Part shown: one piece after another, positions 52,997 through 64,000 of the stretch | How the letters are laid out: each line of letters starts with the position of its first letter | Position numbering within the stretch: the first letter of the stretch is position 1 | NCBI GenBank assembly: GCA_905221605.1 | Contig: CAJNDS010001913.1 | Span: 585,064 to 649,063, forward strand | DNA length: 64,000 bases | Source: Symbiodinium natans | Lineage: Eukaryota > Sar > Dinophyceae > Suessiales > Symbiodiniaceae | Direction: 5' to 3' | The notes under the pieces: generated by a model | The model's input: only the letters and a program-made list of their open reading frames with translations | What the model was told of the DNA's origin: nothing | The model's database searches: none | Made by a program: the position numbers and the translations under genes

Positions 52997-54925
52997 ATGT
53001 CAGTTTCGGTTGATGTGCGTCTGCTCAGCGGCAAGAGTGTCTCCCTTGAGACGCCGGAAGATGCATCGGTGGAAGAGTTGAACCAACACGCCCAGAGCGC
53101 GCTGGCTGTTGGCAAAGGGCGGCTGTTGAATGCTGAGGGCCACGTCCTTGATGTATCGCAGACAGTTAAGCAGGCAAGGATACAGAGCGGCGACGAGCTG
53201 TGCCTGCAAGTATCCCTGCCGCAAGTCACGGCTTCCCCGCCTACAAATGACTGGGGTGATGCGTTTGACGCCTTCGCTGCGATTCTGGGTGATGGCTCTG
53301 TCGTGAGCTGGGGCGTTGTTGATTGCGGAACTCAGCTGAAGCAGGTGGAGCACCTCCATTGTTCCGAATATGCTTTTGTCGCCATCCTCGGTGACGGATC
53401 TGTGACTACTTGGGGCTCAGATCTGTTTGGTGGCGACTGCAGTTCCGTGCAAGGTCTCCTGAAGGATGTACTGCACATCCAAGCTTCTGCAGCTTCGTTT
53501 GCTGCAATCCTTGCTGATGGATCTGTTGTGACCTGGGGCTCTTCTGATGCCGGTGGCGACAGCAGTTCAGTGCAAGCTCAGCTGAAGGGCGTGCAGTGCA
53601 TTCAAGCTTCTAGAAGGGCGTTTGCTGCACTCCTGTTTGACGGATCTGTTGTCACCTGGGGTGATAAGAGGAATGGTGGCGACAGCAGCTCCGTTCAAGG
53701 TCAGCTGAAGGGTGTGCAGCACATACAGGCTTCTAGATGTGCTTTTGCTGCAATCCTGCAAGACGGATCAGTCGTGACCTGGGGAAATGGCTGGTATGGT
53801 GGCAACAGCAGTTCAGTGCGAGCTCAGTTGAAGGGCGTGCGACACATCCAAGCTTCTGCAGGCTCTTTTGCTGCAATCCTCGGTGATGGATCTGTTGTCA
53901 CCTGGGGCCATGCTGATTTTGGGGGCGACAGCAGTTCAGTGCAAGCTCAGCTGAAAGGCGTGCAATGCATACAAGCTTCCGAAGGCGCTTTTGCCGCAAT
54001 CCTCGGTGATGGATCGGTCGTGACCTGGGGCTGTGCCGATTATGGTGGGGACAGCAGTTCCGTGCAAGCTCGCCTCAAGGGCGTGCAGCACATCCAAGCT
54101 TCTGGACGCGCTTTTGCCGCGATTCTCGCTGACGAAACTGTCGCGACTTGGGGCCTGGCAAGTTCTGGTGGCAACAGCAATTCCGTGCAACTAGGTAGGC
54201 CCTTAAGGGATATTTTACATTTTCCCCTAATTTTGTTTAAGAGGATTATATTTAGGAATATGTTTCAGAAACTTTTAAGGGCCATCCGAGGCAAGCTCAG
54301 CTGGAGGGTGTGCAGCACATTCAAGCTTCTGAGGCCTCTTTTGCGGCAATCCTCGGCGATGGATCGGTTGTGACCTGGGGCGCATCCGGTGGGGACAGCA
54401 GTGCCGTGCAAGCTCGCCTCAAGGGCGTGCAGCACATCCAAGCTTCTGCCCGCGCTTTTGCCGCGATCCTGGGTGACGGATCTGTCGTTACCTGGGGTGA
54501 TGCCGGTTTTCCTTTCGCTGCGATCCGAGCTGATGGATCTGTGGTGTTCTGAGGTTAGGGCGACGCCGCTTTCGGTGGCGACAGCAGCTCCGTCCTTGAT
54601 GCTTGCTGGCTGTGTTCGGGCAAAGTACACTTTGTGGTGCTTTACCGTAACTTTAGATCCTTACCTTTTTTGGGGTTTATTGGGTTTCTTAATAAGGCAG
54701 CTAAAAGTTTAATTTGTTGCTACCCTCCTAAGTGCAGGCAAGGTACAAGCAACGCAGCAACTTCAACTTCCAGTGGAGCTGCCCGTGCAATCGTCTTTGA
54801 TTGCCTTCTGCTGTCCGGGCCATCGGGCGAACGTGGGGGCCGTCGCCGAAACACTGAAAAGCCATGAAACCCTAAACCCTAATACCCACAAGCAGCTTCA
54901 GGAACCGAGACAAGCGCGAAAATGA
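52997..54925 (+). CDS. Ubiquitin-like plus RCC1-like repeat protein, with in-frame stops near the end
   Basis: ATG 52997 follows a poly-C tract. Residues 1-80 resemble a ubiquitin fold (VDVRLLSGKSVSLETPE, LNAEGHVLDVS). About ten 41-residue repeats follow with the core FAAILGDGSVVTWG, GGDSSSVQAQLKGV and HIQAS, as in RCC1/HERC-type beta-propeller blades. Introns 54187-54290 and 54620-54737 (both GC-AG) keep the frame. The last blade contains TGA (54550) and TAG (54556) in frame, yet the frame beyond, across the second intron, stays open to TGA 54923. So the product either ends at 54552 (truncated propeller) or the gene is a recent pseudogene. A partner or substrate cannot be inferred. Confidence 0.8.
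54187..54290 (+). other. GC-AG intron, introner-like
   Basis: GCAA at 54187-54190 recurs at 54291-54294. The 100 bp between have inverted ends (CTAGGTAGGCCCTTAA and complement of CTCGGATGGCCCTTAA). Using the first GCAA as the 5' site (GC) and the element's terminal AG as 3' site rejoins SVQ to AQLEGVQHI, exactly the repeat consensus. Confidence 0.8.
54620..54737 (+). other. GC-AG intron, second introner-like element
   Basis: Begins GCAA, ends TGCAG, and is followed by GCAA. Splicing gives CSGKVQATQQLQLPVEL. The body (TTTGTGGTGCTTTACYGTAA ... GCTACCCTCCTRAGTGCAG) is closely matched at 60500-60622. Confidence 0.7.
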
Positions 54926-57900
54926 GTTTGGGGTGTTTGGGTGGGGGGACGCTGGGTCAATTTTTGGGTTTAGGAGTTTAGAGCTTTATGGTGCCAGAAT
55001 TTTCGGCTCTCAAGTTTCCGGAGGTAGGTGTAGTGTAGGGTTGAGGGTGCAGGCTCAGACCTTTTTTGCCGACACCCTCTTCATTCCCAGGTTGCTCTTG
55101 GGTCTAGCCCTAAACCCTAAACCCTAAACCCTCAACCCTCAACCCTCAACCCTAAACCCTAAACCCTAAACCCTAAACCCTAAACCCTAAACCCTAAACC
55201 CTAAACCCTAAACCCTAAACCCTAAACCCTAAACCCTAAACCCTAAACCCTAACCCTAAACCCTAAACCCCCTTAAACACTTTGCATTCCTAGGGTGCTC
55301 TTCGGTCTAGTTTCTGGGCCCTCCACCGATGAATCCTAAGAGGAGCTGTGCAAGTAGAACCTACGGCAAGAAGAGGGTTTAGGGTTTAGGGTCTAGGGTT
55401 GATCCAAGAAGTACTCGATAGGGTTGAGGGTCAAGGCTTGACGGTTTCTAGGGCTTCGGGGCTTAGGACTTGCAGGGCTTAGACCCCCTTATACCCTAAA
55501 CCCTAAACCCTAAACCCGAGCCCTAAACCCTAAACCCTAAACCCTAGCCCTAAACCCTAAACCCTAACCCCAAATTCTGAACCTTAATTCTCCGAACCCT
55601 AAACCTAGATGCCCTGTTTCGCACATACCCCGATACACTCATATCTCGGACCCCCCCCCCCCCCCCCCCCCCAAATGCCCTATACCCTAAAATCTAAATG
55701 CCCTTAAACCCTACTAGCCACACACCCGGATACCCTCATACCCCAAACTAAGGGCACCCTAAACTCTAAACCCTAAACCCCTAAACCCCTAAACCCGAAA
55801 CCCCTAAACCCTAAACCCTAAACCCCTGAAGCCTAAACCCTAAACCCTAAACCCCAGCCCTAAACCCTATACCCTAAACCCTAAACCCTAAACCCTAAAC
55901 CCTAAACCCTAAACCCTAAACCCTAGCCCTAAACCCTATACCCTAAGGACGGGAGTTGGCATCTTCCTCAGCTCCCCTCGGCCAGCGCCTGGCCCAGCCT
56001 CCTCAGCCCGGGCCTTGGACCAATAACAGGGCAAACGGGGTAGGGTTTAGGGGCGAGGGTTTAGGGGCTAGGGTTTAGGGTTTAGGGTTTGGCGTTTAGG
56101 GTTTAGGGGCTAGGGTTTAGGGTTTAGGGTTTGGCGTTTAGGGTTTAGGGGCTGAGGTTTAGGGATTAGGGTTTAGGGTTTGGGTTTAGGGTTTAGGGTT
56201 TAGGGGCTAGGGTTAGGGTTGAGGGTTGAGGGTTTAGGGTTTAGGGTTTAGGGTTTAGGGTGCACCATAACAACACCAAAAATGCCTACCTTCTTGCTGG
56301 TAGGTGTTTGCTTTAACGCCCCCTGGATGGGATTCTCAGGTAACCGACACCACAGTAGGTTTTGGGTTTTCAGGGCACAGCTTATAGGGTGTTGGGGGCA
56401 TTATTCGGGCTTGGGGTTTAAAGGGAGTCCGGTATGATGAGGGCTTAATTGCCCCCAAGAGTCCATATACCTTTTGTAACCTTTGTAGTATCTGCTTGGG
56501 CCCTCAAGCTACTATATGGGAACCCCCTGAAGGCCCAAATGTATACCATGTTACTCTGTAGGTACATGTACCCTTACTTGGCGGTTCATGGTACTTCTTA
56601 ACCAAGTACAACTGTACTTGTAACCCACTTATAAGCCCCTTAAGTGCCCTAATATGGTTGTTCCTAACATGTATTGCGTATGGTTTTTGGGGTGCCTTCT
56701 CCCATAGTAGTACTACAACTGGACCCCCTGGAAAGGGTTTTAGGGTATTCTTTAGGGCTTAGTGGACAAGTGTGTGTTTTTCTTTCTTTCTCTCCGTCTC
56801 TCTCTCTCTCTCTCCCTCTCTTTTGGGTGACTTAGGGGTTTAGAGTTTAGGTTGGGGGCACTTCGCTCAAAGGCTTTCAGAGTTTCCAGCTTTTCTTTTT
56901 TGTTCTTGGGGAGGGGGGTGAGGCTCCGATCTTGAGCTTTAGTAGAGCGTACAGGGCCGGTAGGGTCTACTCGCATCCCCTCAGCCCCAAAACCTGGACC
57001 CTCAAACCCTTCTAAGCGCAACTACACGGGTCGTTCTCTACAATAGGGTCCCTTGTTTGGGGTTTCCTGTAGACGGGGACCTAGTTTCGAGAACTACCCA
57101 CATGGTCCCTACAAGGGCGACCTTGCGGAAAGGGTTGCGAGTTCGAACAAGGGGTCTCTCTAAGGCCTTGGACCCAAACATCCTAAACGAAACTACACTC
57201 CAACCACTCTAAACCCTACCCTAAGGGCCCACGTACCTCTGTGTTATATACTTCGGCCTGCCGATATAGCAGCTTTAGGGGTCAAGTATATACTGTATAG
57301 GTACATGGACCCTTGGGGCTAAACCCCGAAACCACACCCAGAAAGCTGGGCCAGGAACAGAATCGGCATCGCATGGTGACGAGAAGCTTGGATTTTTCAG
57401 CGTAGGGGGTTTAGGGTCTAGGGTTTAAGGTTTAGGGTATTTTGAGTGTTTTTGATTTCGAGCTTAGGGTTTTGGGTTTAGGGTTTTAGAGTGTAGTGCT
57501 GAAGGAATTAGATCTTGGTTTTCGCGAGGCTAGGGTGTACTGTACTTCCTTGAAAACTGCCAGTATTCAGGATGCACGCATACGGCTGTCCGAAGCATTG
57601 CCATTGCCAATAACATGACCTTAGAATTCCTATGTGAGAGTAATATGTTTTGTGGTGTAGGGTTTGTGGTTCTAACTCGATTCCCCCCTAGACCCGAAAC
57701 CCCATACCCATGCACCTTGTAATGGCCTGGGATGCGGAGCTGTGTTGTTCAGGTTCAGGGTTGAGATGTTCATCAGAACTTCCGTGGAGAAAACCCTAAA
57801 CTTTAAACCCTCAACCCTCAATCCCAAACCCTCAGCATGAATTCGGAAGTCTGCTTGTCTGTGTTGCACTCGACGCAGAGCCAGACCCAAACCTCAAACC

Positions 57901-58195
57901 CTAAACCTCAAAGACACCCTCACCTCCCCTGTCGTCTAGACCCAAACCCTAACTCCTGAACCTAAACCGCCATTCAACCTCCAAGCCACAACACCTTCCC
58001 GCCCTAAACCCTAAACCCTATACACCCTAAACCCTCAACCCTAAACCCTAAACCCTAAACCAAGCCCGAGAAACACTAGACCCTCAACACTGTTGAGGGT
58101 TTCCGGGGTTCTGAGTTCTGGGTTTAGGCTTTAGAGTTTAGGGGTTTAGCACCAGGGTTTAGGTTTGGGGTTTTCGGGGTTGTGGGAAGGCTCGA

Positions 58196-58384
58196 GGCCC
58201 CCCCCCCCCCCCGCCACCTCCCCCCTCCCCTCCCCCCCCCGCCCCCCCCCCCGCCCCCCCCCCCCCCCCCCCCCGCGCCCCCCCCCCGCCCCCCCCCCGC
58301 CCCGCCCCCCCCGCCCGCCCCCCCCCCCCCCCGCCCCCCCCCCCGCCCCCCCCCGCGCGCCCCCCCCCCCCCCCCCCCCCCCCG
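58196..58384. repeat. C-rich low-complexity tract
   Basis: About 189 bp almost purely C with isolated G and a few T/A, giving open but meaningless frames on both strands. It is far longer than the roughly 20-bp poly-C runs elsewhere (for example 42617-42642, 55650-55672). Confidence 0.9.
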
Positions 58385-59863
58385 CCCCCAAACCCAAACC
58401 TAAGAACCCAAACCTGCACACCCTGAACCCTGAAGCCTAAAAGCCTAAACCCTGGACCCTCAACCCCTCAAACCCCCCAGGCCTTAGAACCGCAAAAACC
58501 TAAACCCCTTAAACCTCCAAACATTTCAAGCCCTGATGCGCTAAGGCCCTAGACTTGTGAACCCGGAACCCGACAGAACAACCCGAAATTCGAAACCCTA
58601 AACTCTAAACCCTAAACCCTAAACCCTAACCCTAAACCCTAAACCCTCACCCTGAACCCTAAACCCGAAACACTCAACCCTCAACCCTAAACCCCGAAGC
58701 CCAGAAGCAACAGGAAAAATCTCGTCACCAACGGAGACTTCACCGAAGGTTCATGGACCGAGATTAGAGTTTTGGGTTTGGGGTTTAGGGTTTAGGGTTT
58801 GGGGTGTAGGGTTTAGCGTTTGGGGTTGGGGTTTTATTGTTTAGGGTTGCTGGTTTGTTTAGGGTTTAGGGAACTGGTTTAGATTTGGGGGTGAGGTTAG
58901 GGGCTTCGACAGGCTCAATCCACTCTAAAAAGTCAGGCCGCCGGATATAAATCATTTGTTTAGAACGTTTCTGTCCCAGATTTTTAGCGACCAGCCACCC
59001 TGAACCCTAAACCCTAAACCCTAAACCCTAAACCCTAAACCCTAAACCCTAAACCCTAAACCACTGTTGAATTTAGTTAGGGGGGTGCGGAAGGGTGGTC
59101 TTCATTCTAGGGTGTCGGGCTTTAGGGAGGAGAGTGCCTAGGGCTTTGGGCCTCAAAATTGCCCCATAACCCTAGGGTTTAGGGTTTAGGGCTACCCTAA
59201 ACCTTTAATCCTAAACCCTAAACCCCTAAACGCTCTCTGAGGTTGAAGCCGTGCCTGAATTTATGCCCCAAGCCTTCGGTTTAGGTCTAAGTAAGGGTGA
59301 AAGGGTTTGGGCTTTTAGGGTAGCGATTTGGGGTTTCAGGGTTTTGGGTTTTGGGCTTGAGTTTTGGGTTTACGACTTGGCGCAGGTTAGCGCGAGCCCT
59401 TTAAACCCTAAACCCGCAGAAGACCCTGAACCTTGAACCTTAAACCCTACTCCCCCGAAGCCCCATAAGCCCATTGAACTCAGAACACCACCCGCACAAC
59501 CCTACTCTAAATATTCAGGCCCCGAACACCCTGAACCCTAAACCCTCATAAAACCTAAACCCTAAACCCCTAGGGGCCAGAGTCGTGCCGTCCCCATCTC
59601 TGGTACAGGTATGAAAGGCTGGAAGGACCCGGCTTGGGTTTCGGGTTTCTTAAGTCATGGGCGAAGCCTGAAACCCTAAATCCTAAACCCTAAACCCTAA
59701 GCCCTAAGCCCTAAACCCTGGCTGGGGGGGGGGGGGTGGGGGGGGGGATTAGCACACAGGGGGTAGTAAGGGAACCCGTGATAAAACTCCTCCGGAACTG
59801 AACAGTTCCTTGCTTTCACTACCTGCCTACATGCATTCTACTACCTAGAATATGGACCCCTAA

Positions 59864-60104
<241 letters not shown>

Positions 60105-60412
60105 CCAAGCCCTCAATCAGGAGTAGGTCCCCTCGCTGTCCTCTTCTCGTCAAAGCTCCCCGGAAGTGCGGGAGGGTTTAGGGTTTAGGGTTTAGGGTTT
60201 AGGGTTTCGGGGTTCTAGGGCTTAGGGTTTCCGTCTGAGGCTTGGGGGTTTCGGGATGTACGGTTGAGGCGTTGAGGGGTTTCGTGTTTCAACACTGGAA
60301 CTGTGGGTTTCAGTTCAGGGCTGCGAAGCTAGGGTTTAGGATTAGGGTTTAGGGTTTGGGGTTTCGGGCTTAGGGTTTGGAGTTTGGGTTTAGGGTTTAG
60401 GGTTTAGGGTAA

Positions 60413-60679
60413 GACCCGAAGCAGGAGTACAAGCAGATCAACAAGAAGGCCGGCGCGCATCTGCACAAGGTCGGCAACAAGCAGCAGCGCCCTCGGGCAG
60501 TGTGATCCTTTGTGGTGCTTTACTGTAACTTTAGATCCTTACCCTTTTTGGGTTAATTGGGTTTCTTAATAAGGCAGCTAATAGGCTAAAAGTTTATTTT
60601 CTAGCTACCCTCCTGAGTGCAGCCAAGTCTTGTAGTCCTTAAACTGGAAACCCGAAACCCTGAACGCTACACCGTATAA
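60413..60679 (+). CDS. Small two-exon candidate gene fragment
   Basis: The first exon (60413-60499) reads QEYKQINKKAGAHLHKVGN and KQQRPRA. An intron of about 123 bp (60500-60622) matches the introner at 54620-54737. The second exon reads PSLVVLKLETRNPERYTV to TAA 60677. If the intron began at GC 60497 the frame would also be kept. No family recognised. Confidence 0.4.
60500..60622 (+). mobile_element. Introner-like element, copy of 54620-54737
   Basis: The two copies align over their whole length with a handful of substitutions and an 8-bp insertion (CTAATAGG region). Both end TACCCTCCTRAGTGCAG, a good 3' splice site. Confidence 0.7.
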
Positions 60680-60835
60680 GCCTTATTAAGTGCCTTATAG
60701 CCCTACAAACCCTACAAACCCTACAAATCCTACAAACCCTACAAACCCTACAAGCCTTGAACCCCGTAACCCTAAACCCTACAACTTTAGAGCAGCTGCT
60801 TCAAGGTTTGAGTCTTCAGTTTGTGCGCCTAGCCT

Positions 60836-60953
60836 ACTCGGAGGTTCAGGGTTAGTTATCAAGCACAAATACGCCCCTGAAGTACCCTAATAGGGTTGCA
60901 ATTGGTTATAAGTACAGTTCTAATTGGGTTACTACGTACCCTGAACCTCCAGG
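60836..60953. mobile_element. Short inverted-repeat element (GAGGTTCA family)
   Basis: The ends are ACTCGGAGGTTCAGGG and complement of CCTGGAGGTTCAGGG. The interior includes TTATAAGTACAGTTCTAATT. It is the uninterrupted counterpart of the element at 30159-30445. Confidence 0.65.
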
Positions 60954-61092
60954 CAGCCATTGCGAATGATAGGGTTAATATAGGCTTTATAGGGTTCAGG
61001 GTGCAGGGTGTAGGCCTTATAAGGGTTTAGGGTTTTGGGTTTAGGGTTTAGGTTGCTGTTAGGGTTCAGGGTTTACGGTTTAGGGTTTAGGG

Positions 61093-61196
61093 TTTCGTGG
61101 CACAAAGCGCGGACCTGTGTGATAGCGTACAGACCGTCCGGCGCAATCTTCATTCCCAAGCCGCTGGCCGCCATTACGACAACGTGGTACTTCCCA
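61093..61196 (-). CDS. Exon-like open segment on the minus strand
   Basis: Reads GKYHVVVMAASGLGMKIAP and DGLYAITQVRALCHE, then enters telomere-like repeat. No family recognised. Confidence 0.4.
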
Positions 61197-61389
61197 ATCT
61201 TAGTTGCAGAATGAGTACACTTTACACTTTTTGGGACACTATAATCCCCTACAGAACTGACCGTGTACACTTTTTTGGGGGCTTATGAACTCAGCAACTA
61301 AGCAATATTGTTCCAGGGCAGCTCCCAAAAACCCTTGGCTTTCTTCTGGCTGGCTCTTAGGACTGTAACCTTTTCTGGCTGGCTCTTAG

Positions 61390-61467
61390 TAGGGAATGAG
61401 GGAATGCGGGCCTCATATAATCCCTTAAAGGGTATATATAATAGGGCCCTCATTCCCTCATTCCCTA
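61390..61467. mobile_element. 78-bp MITE-like element
   Basis: Perfect 17-bp inverted ends (TAGGGAATGAGGGAATG and complement), then GGGCC-rich subterminal sequence and an AT-rich centre. Just left of it a 19-bp segment (TTTCTGGCTGGCTCTTAG region) is duplicated (about 61342 and 61371). Confidence 0.7.
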
Positions 61468-61635
61468 CGAAGAACCAGTGGATGTTGGGTTGTTGAAGAA
61501 ACTACAATAAGGAGCCTAACTGTTAAACTTTTTGGAGGGGTTCAGAAGTCAGCCAAGAAACTGAAGGTTTTGCAAAGCCTCGTAACGCGGCCACTTAATA
61601 AGCCTCCCACCGAAGCTACTACCAAACTCAGCTGA
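61468..61635 (+). CDS. C-terminal exon-like segment
   Basis: An open frame of about 55 codons from the element edge to TGA 61633, including VKLFGGVQKSAKKLKVLQS and TRPLNKPPTEATTKLS. It is Lys-rich and has a clean stop. No family recognised. Confidence 0.4.
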   Translation, partial: RRTSGCWVVEETTIRSLTVKLFGGVQKSAKKLKVLQSLVTRPLNKPPTEATTKLS

Positions 61636-62352
61636 AACCCTTGCACCGCAGCTTCAACAAGAAATAAGCATGGGCGAAAACGGCAGGGGGAGACCTTCAC
61701 CTTAAACCCTTCCAGGCAGGCGTTTAGGGTTTAGGGTTTCGGGTTTAGGGTTTAGGGTTTAGGGTTTAGGGTTTAGGGTTTAGGGTTTAGGGTTTAGGGT
61801 TTAGGGTTTAGGGTTTAGGGTTTAGGGAAACCTTCCCAGGTTTAGTTCGGGTGTCCCTCTGGGGCCTTCAAGTACATCAGAGCCATCTCGGGCCCTGACA
61901 TGCCGAAAGGCCCGAGGCTAGCCCCCAACAGGTTCAACAATCGAAATTGGGTTTAGGGTTTAGGGTTTAGGGTTTAGGGTTTAGGGTTTAGGGTTTAGGG
62001 TTTAGGGTTTAGGGTTAGGGTCTAGGGTTTAGGGTCTAGGGTTTAGGGCGAAAAAGAAAATCAGTTCCATTAACCCTATACTCAAACAGAGTAGTGGCCG
62101 GGGTGGGTTGACGAGCAACGAGAGCGCGCGGCCCGGCACACCCGAGCGCGCGCCGTCCCCTGACACGCCCTAAACCCTAAACCCTAAACCCTAAACCCTA
62201 AACCCTAAACCCTAATTAAGCCCTAAACCCGAAACCCTACACCCTAAACCCTAAACCCTTAACCCTTAACCCTAAACCCCAAGCCCGCCCTGCAACGCCA
62301 AGTGTGATGCACCTGCACGGCTCCTGCGACATCACGGGCGGGGGAGTCTCGC

Positions 62353-62438
62353 AGGAGGCTGGTGCCCATCCAAAACTACGCACCCTAAACCCTAAACCCT
62401 AAACCCTAAGGAGGCTGGTGCCCATCCAAAACTACGCA
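62353..62438. repeat. 30-bp direct duplication around a CCCTAAA block
   Basis: AGGAGGCTGGTGCCCATCCA and ten further bases occur at 62353-62382 and 62409-62438, separated by CCCTAAA units. AG|GA in the duplication would allow a GA-AG intron. Confidence 0.7.
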
Positions 62439-63011
62439 CCCTAAACCCTAAACCCTAAACCCTAAACCCTAAACCCTAAACCCTAAACCCTAAACCCTAA
62501 ACCCTAAACCCTAAACCCGAAACCCTAAACCCTAAACCCTAAACCCTAAACCCTAAACCCTAAACCCTAAACCCTAAACCCTAAACCCTAAACCCTAAAC
62601 CCAACAAACTTCGGTGCGTAGGTAGCCTTAAGCCAACTTCTTAGGCCTGAGGGATCTCAGCGAGTAAGCGTCTGTCGCAAGCCTTGAACCTAACGTGCAC
62701 TTCTAACTTATCACCCAAATGAACCCTAAACCCTAAACCCTAAAGCCCCTTAAGTCCCTACACCCTACACCCTAGATTATAGAGTTCTTAAGGGAGGGGG
62801 GTTCAAGGAGGCCGTAAATACTCCACAAAATAGTACAATCCTTATTCTAGGAACCCCTGAAGAGGTTTAGGGTTTTGGGTTTTGGGTTTAGGGTTTTCTG
62901 CCACCCTTCACCTTGCGGCTTGAATCCAACAGAGTCCATGTGCATATGTTTATTGGAGTCAAATGGTTCCTTAATTCTCTGAGTTTCTCTGTAGAGCACT
63001 ACAGAACACGT

Positions 63012-63081
63012 AAGTGAACTGAAATTCCCACGCACTGTTGCGCCATTCTTCGTCGAGTCTTGTCGTTGCGGAGACGCCAAC
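63012..63081 (+). promoter_or_regulatory. Probable 5' UTR of the FNIP-type gene, duplicated elsewhere
   Basis: Immediately precedes the ATG at 63082. Most of it is shared with 17394-17448, suggesting an exon or leader that was copied or belongs to a gene family. No promoter motif is recognisable, as is usual in dinoflagellates. Confidence 0.45.
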
Positions 63082-64000
63082 ATGTGGCCGTTGACCATCC
63101 ACAGCGTTGCCGGCTCCACGTTTGAGCTTCATGTGGACGATGCTGAAACGGGGCTGGATGTGCGGAGACGCATCGCAGGAAGTGTTGGCCTTTCCGCAGG
63201 GTCAATCGTGCTAACTTCAGGTGAGCGCCTCCTCGATCTGAACCAGCCGCTGCTGCAACAAACTCAAAACCAAGAGCTCACATATGTGGTGCGGAAACGT
63301 GGCGCAGGCTGCGCGGCACGCAGTATGAAGCGAGCATTAGAGAAGACAGGATTGGATCAAGACACGGACGCCATGGATGTCGTTGTTGCCTTGACCTTCG
63401 GCTGGGAATTCAACCAGAGCTTGGCAGGGGTGCAGCTTCCCAGCGGCCTACAGACCTTGACCTTCGGCTATGGTTTCAACCAGAGCTTGGAAGGGGTGCA
63501 GCTTCCCAGCGGCATGCAGACCTTGTCCTTCGGCGACAGCTTCAACCAGAGCTTGGAAGACGTGCAGCTTCCAAGCAGCCTGCAGGCCTTGACCTTCGGC
63601 AGTAAATTCAACCAGAGCTTGGAAGGGGTGTTGCTGCCCAGCGGTCTGCAGACTTTGACTTTCGGCCATGATTTCAACCAGAGCTTGGCAGGGGTGGAGC
63701 TTCCCAGCGACCTACAGACCTTGACCTTCGGCCATGATTTCAACCAGAGCTTGGCAGGGGTGCAGCTTCCTAGCGGCCTGCAGACCTTGACCTTCGGCTA
63801 TCGATACATCCAGAGCTTTGACGGAGTACAGCTTCCCAGCGGCCTACAGACCTTGATTTTCGGCCATCAATTCAACCAGAGCCTGGAAGGGGTGCAGCTT
63901 GCCAGCGCCCTGCAAACCTTGACCTTCGGCCACTCTTTCAACCAGAGCTTGGCAGGGGTGCAGCTTCCCAGCGACCTGCAGACCTTGACCTTCGGCTCCA
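63082..64000 (+). CDS. Ubiquitin-like plus FNIP-type leucine-rich repeat protein (partial)
   Basis: ATG 63082 starts a frame open to the window edge. Residues 1-73 look like a ubiquitin fold (LTIHSVAGSTFELHVDDAE, ERLLDLNQPLL, ELTYVV). After a linker come about nine 22-residue repeats with the pattern LTFGxxFNQSLxGVQLPSGL, matching FNIP/BspA-like leucine-rich repeats that form solenoids for protein contacts. The 66-bp DNA repeat is highly similar between units, so minus-strand frames are open only as shadows. The architecture parallels the gene at 52997. Function and partner are unknown; the C terminus is missing. Confidence 0.8.
   Translation, partial: MWPLTIHSVAGSTFELHVDDAETGLDVRRRIAGSVGLSAGSIVLTSGERLLDLNQPLLQQTQNQELTYVVRKRGAGCAARSMKRALEKTGLDQDTDAMDVVVALTFGWEFNQSLAGVQLPSGLQTLTFGYGFNQSLEGVQLPSGMQTLSFGDSFNQSLEDVQLPSSLQALTFGSKFNQSLEGVLLPSGLQTLTFGHDFNQSLAGVELPSDLQTLTFGHDFNQSLAGVQLPSGLQTLTFGYRYIQSFDGVQLPSGLQTLIFGHQFNQSLEGVQLASALQTLTFGHSFNQSLAGVQLPSDLQTLTFGS

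Noticed and set aside
58146-58440. Poly-Pro, poly-Gly and Arg/Pro frames
   Set aside because: Translation of a C-rich tract; no coding signal.
63448-63743. Minus-strand frames opposite the FNIP-type repeats
   Set aside because: Same effect of a 66-bp repeat; the plus frame carries the recognisable domain and the ATG.

Overview
The window looks like nuclear DNA of a dinoflagellate, most likely a symbiodiniacean. Four things point there: an Arabidopsis-type telomere-like heptamer (TTTAGGG/CCCTAAA) scattered through almost the whole window in both orientations; genes built from long, nearly identical peptide repeats (PPR, RCC1-like, FNIP-like); introns that fit GC-AG and GA-AG boundaries; and a Copia-class retrotransposon whose polyprotein carries domains I know from dinoflagellate elements. 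There is no bacterial-style gene organisation. I saw no rRNA, tRNA or CRISPR array. A 100-N assembly gap sits at 16442-16541.

Layout. 1-227 is the 3' end of a proline-rich repeat gene. 0.5-4.6 kb is telomere-like mosaic with short open segments and small inverted-repeat elements. 4626-14979 is a complete Ty1/Copia-type LTR retrotransposon on the minus strand: 251-bp LTRs with no difference I could see, an AGGGT target duplication, a Copia-type half-tRNA-Met primer site and a polypurine tract. Its polyprotein carries gag, protease, a cytosine-C5-methyltransferase-like domain, integrase with a large acidic insertion, a 2-oxoglutarate/Fe(II)-dioxygenase-like domain, reverse transcriptase, RNase H and a C-terminal tail with a membrane segment. 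A frameshift splits the reverse transcriptase. 15-19.3 kb holds several exon-like segments and MITE-like elements, one of them inserted in an open frame. 19.5-26 kb is repeat-rich: AT-rich DNA with 32-bp tandem units, a ~200-bp tandem family, GA microsatellites and a 126-bp inverted repeat. 26-38 kb is telomere-like mosaic with many short exon-like islands. 38.1-41.0 kb is a PPR-SMR gene with 17 near-identical 105-bp repeats. 41-52.6 kb is more mosaic with islands. 53.0-54.9 kb is a ubiquitin-like plus RCC1-like repeat gene, and 63.08-64.0 kb is the start of a ubiquitin-like plus FNIP-type repeat gene that runs off the window.

Two observations stand out. First, one retroelement polyprotein combines a DNA-methyltransferase-like and a dioxygenase-like domain, so it could in principle both write and oxidise a DNA base mark. 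Second, many insertions that interrupt coding sequence, including blocks of telomere-like repeat, are flanked by direct duplications of 4-30 bp. At several sites the duplication supplies GC-AG, GA-AG or GT-AG boundaries that rejoin the frame exactly. In the PPR and RCC1-like genes this can be judged independently from the protein repeats. This suggests introner-like intron gain, with telomere-like repeat as part of the inserted material.

The many exon-like islands are weaker calls. Each is a short open segment with plausible amino-acid composition; strand and frame were chosen by eye. They should be read as candidates.
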